Source of the DNA: Streptomyces sp. NBC_01283
Lineage (GTDB): Bacteria > Actinomycetota > Actinomycetes > Streptomycetales > Streptomycetaceae
Assembly (NCBI RefSeq): GCF_041435335.1
Contig: NZ_CP108434.1
Span: 1-28,132 of the forward strand
Direction: 5' to 3'
Length of the DNA: 28,132 nt
The notes below the pieces were generated by a model. The model ran no database searches, had not been told where the DNA came from, and saw only the letters and a list, made by a program, of their open reading frames with translations. Shown in pieces: positions 1 to 7,605 of this stretch; position 1 is the first letter of the stretch; every line of letters begins with the position of its first letter. The position numbers and the translations under genes were made by a program.

Positions 1-1
1 C

Positions 2-280
2 GAATCAGGCCGTTGGCGAGCGGCACGCTCGGCGCAGCTGAGGAGCGCGTTTCGGGAACGGTTCTGCCCCTACGACGACGGACACGCCGCGGAACGGATC
101 GTGCGGCATGTGGTGTTCGGCGAAACGACCCCACGGCCCGCCGTCGTGCCGCTCTCGGAGCGCCACCCCGCGCCGGCGCCGCAGGCACTTGACGCGGCCC
201 TGCCCGGATCCGACCCTGCCGGGTTGTCGCTGTCCTCCGCCCGTCTGTTGCAGCGCCCTCCCACCGCCCCCAGGACCTGA
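2..280 (+). CDS. CDP-glycerol glycerophosphotransferase family protein, C-terminal end (5' truncated by window)
   Basis: Ninety-two residues of an open frame entering from the left edge and ending at TGA 278-280. The stretch FRERFCPYDDGHAAERIVRH matches the same region of the two complete downstream genes (FRERFCHLDDGLAAERVVRR and FRARFCEYDDGDAAARVV), so it is the C-terminus of a third TagF-type enzyme. In that family the enzyme transfers glycerol phosphate from CDP-glycerol to a growing teichoic-acid-like chain on the inner face of the membrane. After the helical end the protein has a low-complexity Pro/Ala/Ser tail of about 45 residues, as the next paralogue also does. The catalytic part lies outside the window, so activity cannot be judged. 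Confidence 0.85.
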   Translation, partial: ESGRWRAARSAQLRSAFRERFCPYDDGHAAERIVRHVVFGETTPRPAVVPLSERHPAPAPQALDAALPGSDPAGLSLSSARLLQRPPTAPRT

Positions 281-726
281 TATGCCTGAAGCTCTCGTAC
301 CCCTCCCAGCCCTCGTCCAGAAAGCGGACGCATCACCGCGTGCGGTGGGCTGTCTCGATGCGCAGGGCAGGCTCCGGCCGCAAAGCCAGGTGCTCTGCCA
401 CTGGATCCCCCGCGGCCCGTGGGTCCAGCACCGCCCAAATCCCGGGGGCACCGCCGCCGCCACAAGCGGCCTGGAGCCGCTGTGCCGGACCGCCCTCCGC
501 TGCACCAGCCTCTCCCCTGTGGCCCAAGGCTCGGACTTCATCTGCGGCAAACAGTCCTGCCCTCAAGGAAACGAACAGCTCCAGCGAGCCTCACGCACCT
601 CTCTACCGCCAGCCCCCACGCCCCTAGATCACAGCCGTAGAGGGCCCTTCACCGCGGTACCCCTCCCACCGCATCACTGCGACGTACGTCCCCCAACCAA
701 GGAGCCGACCTCACTAGGAGGCAGTC
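281..726. other. Spacer between tandem glycerophosphotransferase genes, no convincing gene
   Basis: A 446-bp gap between two paralogous genes read in the same direction. An ATG at 282 sits one base after the upstream stop and opens a frame, but that frame runs on to 845, well inside the next gene. It is rich in Pro, Arg and Cys and resembles no family known to me. It could be a decayed gene or leader. The only clear signal is the AGGAG ribosome binding site at 716-720 serving the gene at 727. Confidence 0.4.
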
Positions 727-3000
727 ATGCCGCGCTTCACCATCATCATCCCCACCCATGGCGTGCCAGGACGGCTCACCGACTGCCTGGGATCGGTACT
801 CGAACAGTCCTTCGAGGACTTCGAGCTGATCGCTGTCGTCGATGACAGCGAAGGACCGGCGGACCTGTGCTCGACGATCGTCGCCGAGCACGCGGAGCGC
901 GACCCGCGCGTGCGCCGCACACAGTCCTCGCCCAGCGACGGCCTGCCCGGGGCGCGGAACGCCGGGGCAGCGGTGGCGAACGGCCAGTACGTGTTGTTCC
1001 TCGACGGCGACGACATGCTCGTGCCGCGCGCGCTGGCGGCCATCGACACCCGGCTCGCCGAGACCGACGACCCCGATCTGCTGTTCTTCGACCATGAGCG
1101 GGTGCACTGGTTCGAGGGCTCCCAGGGACCAACCCTCCAGCGGCTTTGGAAGGGCGCTCCGGCGGGCGCCTTCTCTGCGGAGCAGCATGCCGCGCTGCCC
1201 GACCCCATGGTGCCCGCGTTCTGTGGCGCCTACCGGCGCAGCTTCCTGGCGGAGCACCGGCTCTCCTTCGCGCCGGGCATGTTCACAGATACGGCGTGGA
1301 GCGTGCTGTGCGCGCTTCGGGCCGAGCGGCTCGCTGTGCTCGACCAGGTCTGCGTACGTCATCTGCTGCGCAGGCAGGGCGCGCGGAACCGGGTCGAGGG
1401 CGCGCACCACCTGGACCTTCTAGACCAGTTCGATCTCGCGATGACGGAGGCGGCCGTGATTACGCCAGCGCCCTTCGTGCTCGCGCGGATCTTCGGCAGG
1501 TTCACGCACGAGGTACTCACAACCGCGTCGACGCCCTCGCGGCTGCCGTCCGCGATCCTGCGGCGGCGCTTCTTCCGCCGGGCTTCGCGGCTATACCGGC
1601 GGCACCGGCCTGCTGGGTTCACCCGGCCTGCGGGACGTCTCGGCGCGCAGCACCGGCTGCTCGCATCGGGCTGTTACACGATCTTCTGCGCGGGGCGCGG
1701 AGCGAAGAAGAAGCTGACCGGTTTGCTCGCCCCCACCCTCCAGCGCGCGGGGCGTCACTGGCAGCGCCGCCGCCACCCCTATCGAGCCTTCCTCAGGCGG
1801 CCCCTCGACGAGCGCCTCGCCGTCTTCTCGGCGTACGGCGGAAGCGGCTACGCCTGCAACCCCGCCGCCATCCACGCCGCGGTCCAGCGCCTGGCCCCGC
1901 ACATCAAGACCGTCTTCCTCGTCGCCGACGGCAACGGCAGCCAACACATGCCGGACGGCGTGGAATGCGTGGTGATCGGCAGCCGCCGCTACTGGCAGGT
2001 GATGGCCACTGCCAAGTACACCTTCAACAACGTCGACTTCGAAATGGCGGTCAAGAAGCGCCCCGGCACCATCCATGTGCAGACCCAGCACGGCACACCG
2101 CTGAAGCGGATGGGCTTGGACCAGGTGGGCTTCCCCGCTGCTGCCGCCGCGGGGTCCCTCGGCAAGCTCCTGGAGGGCGTGGACCGCTGGGACTTCAGCG
2201 TCTCCTCGAATCACTATTCCACCGAGGTCTGGGAGCACGCCTACCCGGGAGCGTACGAGAGCCTCAATGTCGGCTATCCCCGCAACGACGTGTTCTACAG
2301 CGCGACGGCCGACGACGTGGCCACCATCCGCAAGCGGCTCGGCATTCCCGAAGGCAAGACTGCCGTCCTGTACGCGCCTACCCATCGCGACTACCGCACC
2401 GGTCTCACACCACAGCTGAACTTGCCCGCCTTGTGCGACGCCCTCGGCGAGGACTTCGTGGTGCTGTTGCGTGCCCACCACCTCTACGAGGGGTCGGCGG
2501 GGCATGAACAGGCCCTGCACTCCGGCAAGTTGATCGACGTGACGGAGCACCGTTCCCCCGAGGAGGTCTGTCTGGCAGCCGATGTGCTGGTCACGGACTA
2601 CTCGTCAATCATGTTCGACTACGCCAACCTCGACCGGCCGATCGTCGTCTTCGCCGGTGACTGGGACATCTACCGCGCGATCCGCGGCGTCTACTTCGAT
2701 CTGCTCGCCGAGCCGCCGGGCGCTGTCGCCCGCACGCAGGACGAACTGGCGCGGATCTTCCGCGACGGCGAGTGGAACGGGGAGCATTCGGGGCGGCTGC
2801 GGGCGGCGTTTCGTGAACGCTTCTGCCACCTGGACGACGGGCTCGCGGCGGAGCGGGTGGTGCGGCGGGTGCTGCTCGGCGAGCCGGCCGACCAGCTGCC
2901 GCCGGTCGTGCCCGTGAGCGGACGTGTTCTCGCGACCTCCTCACCCCGTGTCCCCCCGCAACGTCCCGGCGCCGAGGACGTCCCGCCGTGCCATATCTGA
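727..3000 (+). CDS. Bifunctional GT2 glycosyltransferase / CDP-glycerol glycerophosphotransferase (TagF-like)
   Basis: A 757-residue two-domain enzyme. Residues 1 to about 230 are a GT-A family 2 glycosyltransferase: nucleotide-binding strand PRFTIIIPT, VVDD at 37-40 and the metal-binding FLDGDD at 91-96. Residues from about 360 to 715 are a TagF-like glycerophosphotransferase: HGTPLK with His455, the APTHRDYRTG segment, and TDYSS at 623-627, which in the family contacts CDP-glycerol. A basic, arginine-rich linker of about 100 residues separates them and may lie on the membrane. The start is well supported by AGGAG six bases upstream. It is the middle of three tandem paralogues. The likely role is adding a sugar and glycerol phosphate to a teichoic-acid-like wall polymer, with the real acceptor unknown. 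The C-terminal 40 residues are low complexity. Confidence 0.93.
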   Translation: MPRFTIIIPTHGVPGRLTDCLGSVLEQSFEDFELIAVVDDSEGPADLCSTIVAEHAERDPRVRRTQSSPSDGLPGARNAGAAVANGQYVLFLDGDDMLVPRALAAIDTRLAETDDPDLLFFDHERVHWFEGSQGPTLQRLWKGAPAGAFSAEQHAALPDPMVPAFCGAYRRSFLAEHRLSFAPGMFTDTAWSVLCALRAERLAVLDQVCVRHLLRRQGARNRVEGAHHLDLLDQFDLAMTEAAVITPAPFVLARIFGRFTHEVLTTASTPSRLPSAILRRRFFRRASRLYRRHRPAGFTRPAGRLGAQHRLLASGCYTIFCAGRGAKKKLTGLLAPTLQRAGRHWQRRRHPYRAFLRRPLDERLAVFSAYGGSGYACNPAAIHAAVQRLAPHIKTVFLVADGNGSQHMPDGVECVVIGSRRYWQVMATAKYTFNNVDFEMAVKKRPGTIHVQTQHGTPLKRMGLDQVGFPAAAAAGSLGKLLEGVDRWDFSVSSNHYSTEVWEHAYPGAYESLNVGYPRNDVFYSATADDVATIRKRLGIPEGKTAVLYAPTHRDYRTGLTPQLNLPALCDALGEDFVVLLRAHHLYEGSAGHEQALHSGKLIDVTEHRSPEEVCLAADVLVTDYSSIMFDYANLDRPIVVFAGDWDIYRAIRGVYFDLLAEPPGAVARTQDELARIFRDGEWNGEHSGRLRAAFRERFCHLDDGLAAERVVRRVLLGEPADQLPPVVPVSGRVLATSSPRVPPQRPGAEDVPPCHI

Positions 3001-3096
3001 GCAAGCAGCCACCTGAGCCGCTCAGGCTCCACACGCGCATACCGCCGCCCAGCGCACCACCCACGTCCCCGTCCATCACGACCCGTGGAAGAGCCC

Positions 3097-5340
3097 GTGC
3101 CCCGCTTCAGCATCATCGTCCCCGTCTACAAGGTGCAGGGCTACCTGCGTACATGCCTCGACTCGGTCCTGGCACAGTCCTTCGCCGACTTCGAGGTCAT
3201 CGCGGTCGACGACTGCTCGCCCGACCACTGCGGCGCCATCATCGATGAGTACGCAGCGCGCGACGCGCGGGTCCGGACGGTCCACCTGCCCACGAACGTC
3301 GGCCTCGGCCGTGCCCGCAATGTGGGCGTCCGCAACGCCACCGGCGACTACCTGCTCTTCCTTGACAGCGACGACAGCTACACGCCGGGCGCGCTCGCGG
3401 CCATCGATGAACGGCTTGCCGTCACCGAAGACCCCGACGTACTGGTCTTCGACCACGTGCTCACCTACTGGTGGGGCCGCGCAGGCCGGAGCATGACGGC
3501 GAACATGCTCGCCGCCGCAGGCACGGACACCTTCGACATCCTCACGAGCCCCCAGTACCTGGACCTGTTCCTGGCGGCCTGGAACAAGGCCTACCGCCGC
3601 GAGTTCTTCATCGGCCATGGATTCGCCTACAAACCAGGGCTTTACGAAGACGCTCCGATCACCTATCAGGTGTTGGTCTCCGCCCGCCACATCGGCTGCC
3701 TGGACCGGGTGTGCGTCGAATATCGGCAGCGCCGACGAGGGGCGATCGCCCGGACCCCGGGTCGTAAGCACTTCGACATCTTCGCGCAGTACTCCAGTCT
3801 GTTTACGTTCCTCGACGAACACCCGGAGCTCGATGCGGCTCGGCCGCTGCTCTTCGAGCGGGCGATCAACCACTTCCTGACCACGCTCACGGCCACCGAG
3901 CGCGTGCTGCCCAGCGATCGCGCCGACTTCTACCGCATGATTGTGCGGTTCTACCGCCGCTACAAGCCAGCCGGCCTCGCCCCGCCCACCGACCGCTACC
4001 GCCTCCGGTGGAGACTCACCGCGACGAGTCCCTACGCCGTCTTCCGGGCCTGGGCCCTGGCCGACTCGGTGCGTTCTGCCGCCGCCCGCAAGAGGCGTGA
4101 GCTGCGCAGTTCGGCCACCCGCAGGACCAAGCGCACCCTGACCCGGATCGAGCGCAGGCGCCCGCTGGATCCGCACCTCGCGGTGTACTCGGCGTTCTCG
4201 CACCGGGGTGTGCTCGGCGACCCGGCAGCGATTCAGCAGGCGGCCCGAACGCTCGCCCCACATGTCCGCCCGGTGTGGGTGGTGCGGCCCGAGGCCGTGG
4301 ACCAGGTGCCGGAAGGCGTCGACTTCGTCCTCCCCGGCACCCTGCGCTATCACCGGGTGGTAAGCCGAGCCACGTACTTCTTCAACAACGTCAACTGGGC
4401 CGCAGGCCTGGTGAAGCGCGAAGGGCAGATCCACGTCCACACGCACCTGGGCACCCCGCTTAAGCACATGGGTGTCGATCTCCTGAGCCGCCCCGCAGCG
4501 ATGTACCACCTCAATGTCGCTGCGCAGCTGCGGCGTTCGGACCGCTGGGACTACAGCCTGGTGTCGAGTCGGCACGCCCAGTGGGCCTGGGACCGCGCCT
4601 ATCCCTGCCGCTTCACCTCGCTGGCGACCGGCGCCCCACGCAACGACGTGCTCGTGCGGGGCGATGCGCTACGCGCGGCGGCTGTGCGCAAGCACCTTCG
4701 CATCCCCGAGGGCAACACCGTCGTGCTCTACGCCCCGACACCCCGCGACCACAGCACATGGTACAAGCCACGGGTGGACTTCGAGCGGCTGGTGCGCGAG
4801 CTCGGGTCCGGTGTCACGCTGCTCGTGCGGCTGCACCGGCAAGACGCCCACGCCGCCGTTCGCAGCCTGCAACTGCGCGACTTGGAGCAGCACGGACTGC
4901 TGCGCGACGTCACCGACGAACGGTGCGTCGAGGACCTGATGCTGGCCTCCGACGCCCTGGTGACCGATTACTCCTCGCTGATGTTCGACTACGTCCATCT
5001 GGATCGTCCGATCGTCGTCCACACCGACGACTGGCCGGCCTATCAGGCAGCACGCGGCACGTACTTCGATCTGCTTGCCACGCCACCGGGCCATGTCACC
5101 ATCCGAACAGGTCAGTTAGCACACCTGTTCACTTCAGGGGCGTGGCGGGACGAACGCTCCGCCACCCTGCGGTCCGACTTCCGCGCCCGGTTCTGTGAGT
5201 ACGACGACGGGGACGCGGCCGCTCGCGTGGTCTCCCTGGTCATGCTCGGCCAGGACTTCCCGCTCTCGACCTCTCCTCAGCGAACTCTCGGCCAACGCCA
5301 AACCTCCCCGTCCTTCCCCCTCCGTAACAGCACACCATGA
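3097..5340 (+). CDS. Bifunctional GT2 glycosyltransferase / TagF-like protein with altered HGTPLK motif
   Basis: A 747-residue paralogue of the gene before it, 96 bp downstream, with the same domain order. The GT2 domain is canonical: PRFSIIVPVY, VDD at 37-39, FLDSDD at 88-93. The C-terminal half is TagF-like, with TDYSSLMFDY (Asp624). The family's HGTPLK motif reads HTHLGTPLK here, so Leu451 stands where the catalytic His is expected and a His lies one residue earlier. The wall-polymer acceptor or mechanism may therefore differ, or this half may be impaired. I chose GTG 3097 because the product then aligns exactly with the paralogue's N-terminus and GGAAGAG precedes it. An in-frame GTG at 3085 would add four residues. 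The stop codon overlaps an ATG (ATGA at 5337), implying coupling to the next ORF. Confidence 0.92.
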   Translation: MPRFSIIVPVYKVQGYLRTCLDSVLAQSFADFEVIAVDDCSPDHCGAIIDEYAARDARVRTVHLPTNVGLGRARNVGVRNATGDYLLFLDSDDSYTPGALAAIDERLAVTEDPDVLVFDHVLTYWWGRAGRSMTANMLAAAGTDTFDILTSPQYLDLFLAAWNKAYRREFFIGHGFAYKPGLYEDAPITYQVLVSARHIGCLDRVCVEYRQRRRGAIARTPGRKHFDIFAQYSSLFTFLDEHPELDAARPLLFERAINHFLTTLTATERVLPSDRADFYRMIVRFYRRYKPAGLAPPTDRYRLRWRLTATSPYAVFRAWALADSVRSAAARKRRELRSSATRRTKRTLTRIERRRPLDPHLAVYSAFSHRGVLGDPAAIQQAARTLAPHVRPVWVVRPEAVDQVPEGVDFVLPGTLRYHRVVSRATYFFNNVNWAAGLVKREGQIHVHTHLGTPLKHMGVDLLSRPAAMYHLNVAAQLRRSDRWDYSLVSSRHAQWAWDRAYPCRFTSLATGAPRNDVLVRGDALRAAAVRKHLRIPEGNTVVLYAPTPRDHSTWYKPRVDFERLVRELGSGVTLLVRLHRQDAHAAVRSLQLRDLEQHGLLRDVTDERCVEDLMLASDALVTDYSSLMFDYVHLDRPIVVHTDDWPAYQAARGTYFDLLATPPGHVTIRTGQLAHLFTSGAWRDERSATLRSDFRARFCEYDDGDAAARVVSLVMLGQDFPLSTSPQRTLGQRQTSPSFPLRNSTP

Positions 5341-5708
5341 CCGGAACCGCGTCCCCCATTCCGGGGCAGCTCGGCCTCCGGAGGCATTCCAGAACCCTTC
5401 TGCCGGGGCTCGCCGACGAGCCGATGGCGCAGCCATCGCTGGGCACCGCCCTCCTCGTCATCGGCAGGCGCCTGGGCCTCTTCGACCACCGGGCCGTCCT
5501 GGGCTGGCCGGACCTGGTGCGGTACCCCCGAACAGCTGAAGCCGCTGCGCGCCTGGACCCGCCGCGCCGTGCAACGCGCGTTCGAGAGGGGATGCACCGC
5601 TGCGGTGACGTCCTCGGGCCCGGCCAAAGTGCCGCCACCGCCCCGTCGCCCCACCCGCCCGACGCCCTGCACACACCCCAGATGCCCGCTACGGAGACCC
5701 CACCATGA
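5337..5708 (+). CDS. Small hypothetical protein bridging two genes by ATGA overlaps
   Basis: A 123-residue frame whose ATG overlaps the stop of the upstream gene (ATGA, 5337-5340). Its own stop overlaps the start of the downstream methyltransferase (ATGA, 5705-5708). That arrangement suggests a translationally coupled operon member. The central part (residues about 30-70, including GRRLGLFDHRAVLGW) looks like folded protein with GC-rich third positions, while the last 45 residues are Pro/Ala-rich. I recognise no family. The alternative is a 360-bp spacer holding an eroded gene fragment, since the other spacer in this cluster (281-726) is of similar size and also lacks a recognisable product. 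Confidence 0.4.
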   Translation: MTGTASPIPGQLGLRRHSRTLLPGLADEPMAQPSLGTALLVIGRRLGLFDHRAVLGWPDLVRYPRTAEAAARLDPPRRATRVREGMHRCGDVLGPGQSAATAPSPHPPDALHTPQMPATETPP

Positions 5709-6628
5709 CGAGCACCACCAACGAAGCGATCGCCACCCCCAGCCCGCACCGCCAGACCGAACCGACCCGCCCCACCTGCCTCGAAGACGTACCGGGCTGG
5801 TTCTGGCCACTCGACCAGCGTCTGTTCGCCTGGTTTCTGGGCGCGGGCGCCGCAGGCACCGAACCCGGCAATCTTCTGGAGATGGGCTGCTACCTCGGCA
5901 AGAGCACCATCGTGATGGGTGAGTTCCTGCGCCCCGGCGAGAAGATGACGGTCTGCGACCTCTTTGGGGCCAATACGGGCTACACCAAGGAGGTCACCAT
6001 GGCCTTCTACCAGAAGTCATCGACCCGAGCGGCCTTCGAGGCCAACTACTCTGCCTTCCATGACGCCTTGCCCGAAGTGGTCGAGGACCGGACCGACGTC
6101 CTGCCCTCGCTGATCCGCGAGAACTCGTGCCGGTTCATCCACATCGATGCCTCAGGCGCCTATGCCGACGTGCGGGAAGACATCCTGACGGCGAAGAGGG
6201 CACTGCGCGAGGATGGCATCCTCGTCCTCGACGACTACCGCACCGAGCTCACGCCCGGCGTCTCCGCCGCGTCCTGGGAGGCGGTGTTCCGCCACGACCT
6301 GCGCCCCGTCATGCTCTCCTCGAACAAGATGTACGGCACGTGGGGTGACACCAGCCCACTCTCGGGCGCACTCCTTCAAGAGCTGTGCGCCATGCCGCGC
6401 TGCCGCCCGGAAGTCCAGCGCATCGCCGGCGTCGACGTCATTCGCGCCACGCGGGAGAAGATCCCGGCGCCTTCGCTGGTTACGTCCCGCTACACCACTC
6501 CCGCCGGCCCCCGCGCCCTCCCGGCCCCCAGGGACGAGGATCCGCAGACACCTTCGCTGGCCCGCAAGATCGCGGCCGATCTGCTGCCCCCCATGGTTAC
6601 ACGGGCGGTACGGCGCGCACGAGGCTGA
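5705..6628 (+). CDS. Class I SAM-dependent methyltransferase (TylF/CmcI-like)
   Basis: A 307-residue protein. The SAM-binding motif I is LEMGCYLGKST at 58-68, followed by CDLFG at about 84-88. IHIDASG at 146-151 and LVLDDY at 173-178 match the acidic pair that binds a metal in the macrocin O-methyltransferase (TylF)/CmcI group, which methylates sugar or small-molecule hydroxyls. The start ATG has GGAG eight bases upstream and overlaps the stop of the preceding ORF. Its place at the end of the TagF-like gene run suggests O-methylation of the wall glycopolymer or its sugar branch, but that is inference. The last 60 residues are Pro/Arg-rich and probably disordered. Confidence 0.88.
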   Translation: MTSTTNEAIATPSPHRQTEPTRPTCLEDVPGWFWPLDQRLFAWFLGAGAAGTEPGNLLEMGCYLGKSTIVMGEFLRPGEKMTVCDLFGANTGYTKEVTMAFYQKSSTRAAFEANYSAFHDALPEVVEDRTDVLPSLIRENSCRFIHIDASGAYADVREDILTAKRALREDGILVLDDYRTELTPGVSAASWEAVFRHDLRPVMLSSNKMYGTWGDTSPLSGALLQELCAMPRCRPEVQRIAGVDVIRATREKIPAPSLVTSRYTTPAGPRALPAPRDEDPQTPSLARKIAADLLPPMVTRAVRRARG

Positions 6629-6696
6629 CCCCGCCGGGGTCGCGGCAGTTGGCCCACTCGTCCACAACCCGACAGCAACGCGGATCGCCTGTAGTC

Positions 6697-6721
6697 GGCG
6701 CCCGGCCGGCCACAGGGCGCC
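6697..6721 (+). terminator. Possible hairpin after the glycopolymer cluster
   Basis: Perfect 7-bp arms (GGCGCCC and GGGCGCC) around an 11-nt GC-rich loop, 69 bp after the methyltransferase stop. There is no U-run, which is common for Streptomyces terminators. Short GC-rich hairpins arise often by chance in this DNA, so this is weak. Confidence 0.3.
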
Positions 6722-6865
6722 GCGTTGTTACGGAACGCCTGGTGGGGGCGGGGATGTGGCGGCGGATCGACCAGTTGTCTCCCCCGTTCCGGGATATCGG
6801 CTCCAGGCAGGAGCCACATGCCGATTGACGCATACATGAGATCCTAATGAAATAGGGGTGATCTG

Positions 6866-7087
6866 GTGACGTATACGACGTGGGAACATGTGCGTGAAAG
6901 AGAGGGATGCTTAACAGAATTCAATGCTCATGATTTCCCAGGCAAAGGCGAGGGAAATACGCCCGCGGAGTTGGAGGGCACCTCAGGACTGAGCGCCACC
7001 GACGCGGCACTGTCCGCTGGCGAGGAGCTGGCGTACGCGACCAGCGTGAATGGCGTCATGCGGTGGGTTGCGGACCAACCACCTTGA
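6866..7087 (+). CDS. Small hypothetical protein
   Basis: A 73-residue frame starting at GTG with AGGGGTG five bases upstream. The product begins VTYTTWEHVREREGCLTEFN and is rich in Glu, Ala and Thr, with no membrane segment and no motif I recognise. Base composition is lower in GC than the cluster to its left. The ribosome binding site and the lack of a competing frame support it; nothing says what it does. Confidence 0.35.
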   Translation: MTYTTWEHVREREGCLTEFNAHDFPGKGEGNTPAELEGTSGLSATDAALSAGEELAYATSVNGVMRWVADQPP

Positions 7088-7221
7088 TGAGCCCCAGAAT
7101 TGGTCCTCACTCGAGCGCCGGAACGCTCTCCCTGACATACACCTCCCGCATCCGTGACCCTGCAATTGGCTTACTACAGCATCCCTCTACGTAGGAGCGG
7201 TGTCAGATAACCTCTTCCCAA

Positions 7222-7605
7222 ATGTCCAAATACCTCTCACTCGCCATAAAACAGGCAGCCACCTCACAGTGCAGATACCGTGTTGGTGCTGTCTTAGTGA
7301 GGGGTGGGAGGGTACTTGGGGGCGCCTGCAACAAGTACCGAAACCACCCAATCATCGATTTTCAGAACGCGTCGTTTCATGCCGAGGAAGTGATCCTCCG
7401 CCGCACGCGCAGGCCTCAAGGCGCCGTGGTCTACGTCGCGAGAGTCGACAGCCAGGGGAGGCCTCTGCTGGCCCGCCCTTGTCCACGCTGCCAACAGGCT
7501 CTCGCAGCGTACGGAGTGGTCCGTGCCCACTACACCACCGCCACCGGGCCGGGCAGCATGCGCATCGCTCAGCCTGCGGGCCAGGGAGCGAGGTGGGCCT
7601 ACTGA
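7222..7605 (+). CDS. Cytidine/deoxycytidylate deaminase-family zinc protein
   Basis: A 127-residue protein with the full zinc-dependent deaminase signature: His53-Ala-Glu55 (zinc ligand and proton-shuttle Glu) and PCPRC with zinc ligands Cys87 and Cys90. The N-terminus (MSKYLSLAIKQAATS, then CRYRVGAVLVRGGRVL) is the usual first helix and strand of dCMP deaminase-like proteins. The family deaminates cytosine-containing nucleosides, nucleotides or nucleic acids; the substrate cannot be told here. No ribosome binding site lies directly before the ATG. The good AGGAG at 7193-7197 instead suits a GTG at 7200 in another frame, so translation may be leaderless or an upstream indel may have separated the signal from the gene. 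It has no obvious operon partner. Confidence 0.72.
   Translation: MSKYLSLAIKQAATSQCRYRVGAVLVRGGRVLGGACNKYRNHPIIDFQNASFHAEEVILRRTRRPQGAVVYVARVDSQGRPLLARPCPRCQQALAAYGVVRAHYTTATGPGSMRIAQPAGQGARWAY

Noticed and set aside
108..845. 245-codon + strand frame at the left edge
   Set aside because: It overlaps the end of one TagF-like gene and the start of the next in another frame and has no family or start signal. Only the part from 282 is mentioned, as a doubtful spacer ORF.
3076..4575. 499-codon open frame on the - strand
   Set aside because: It is the shadow of the GT2-TagF fusion on the + strand, typical for GC-rich DNA, with no recognisable domain.
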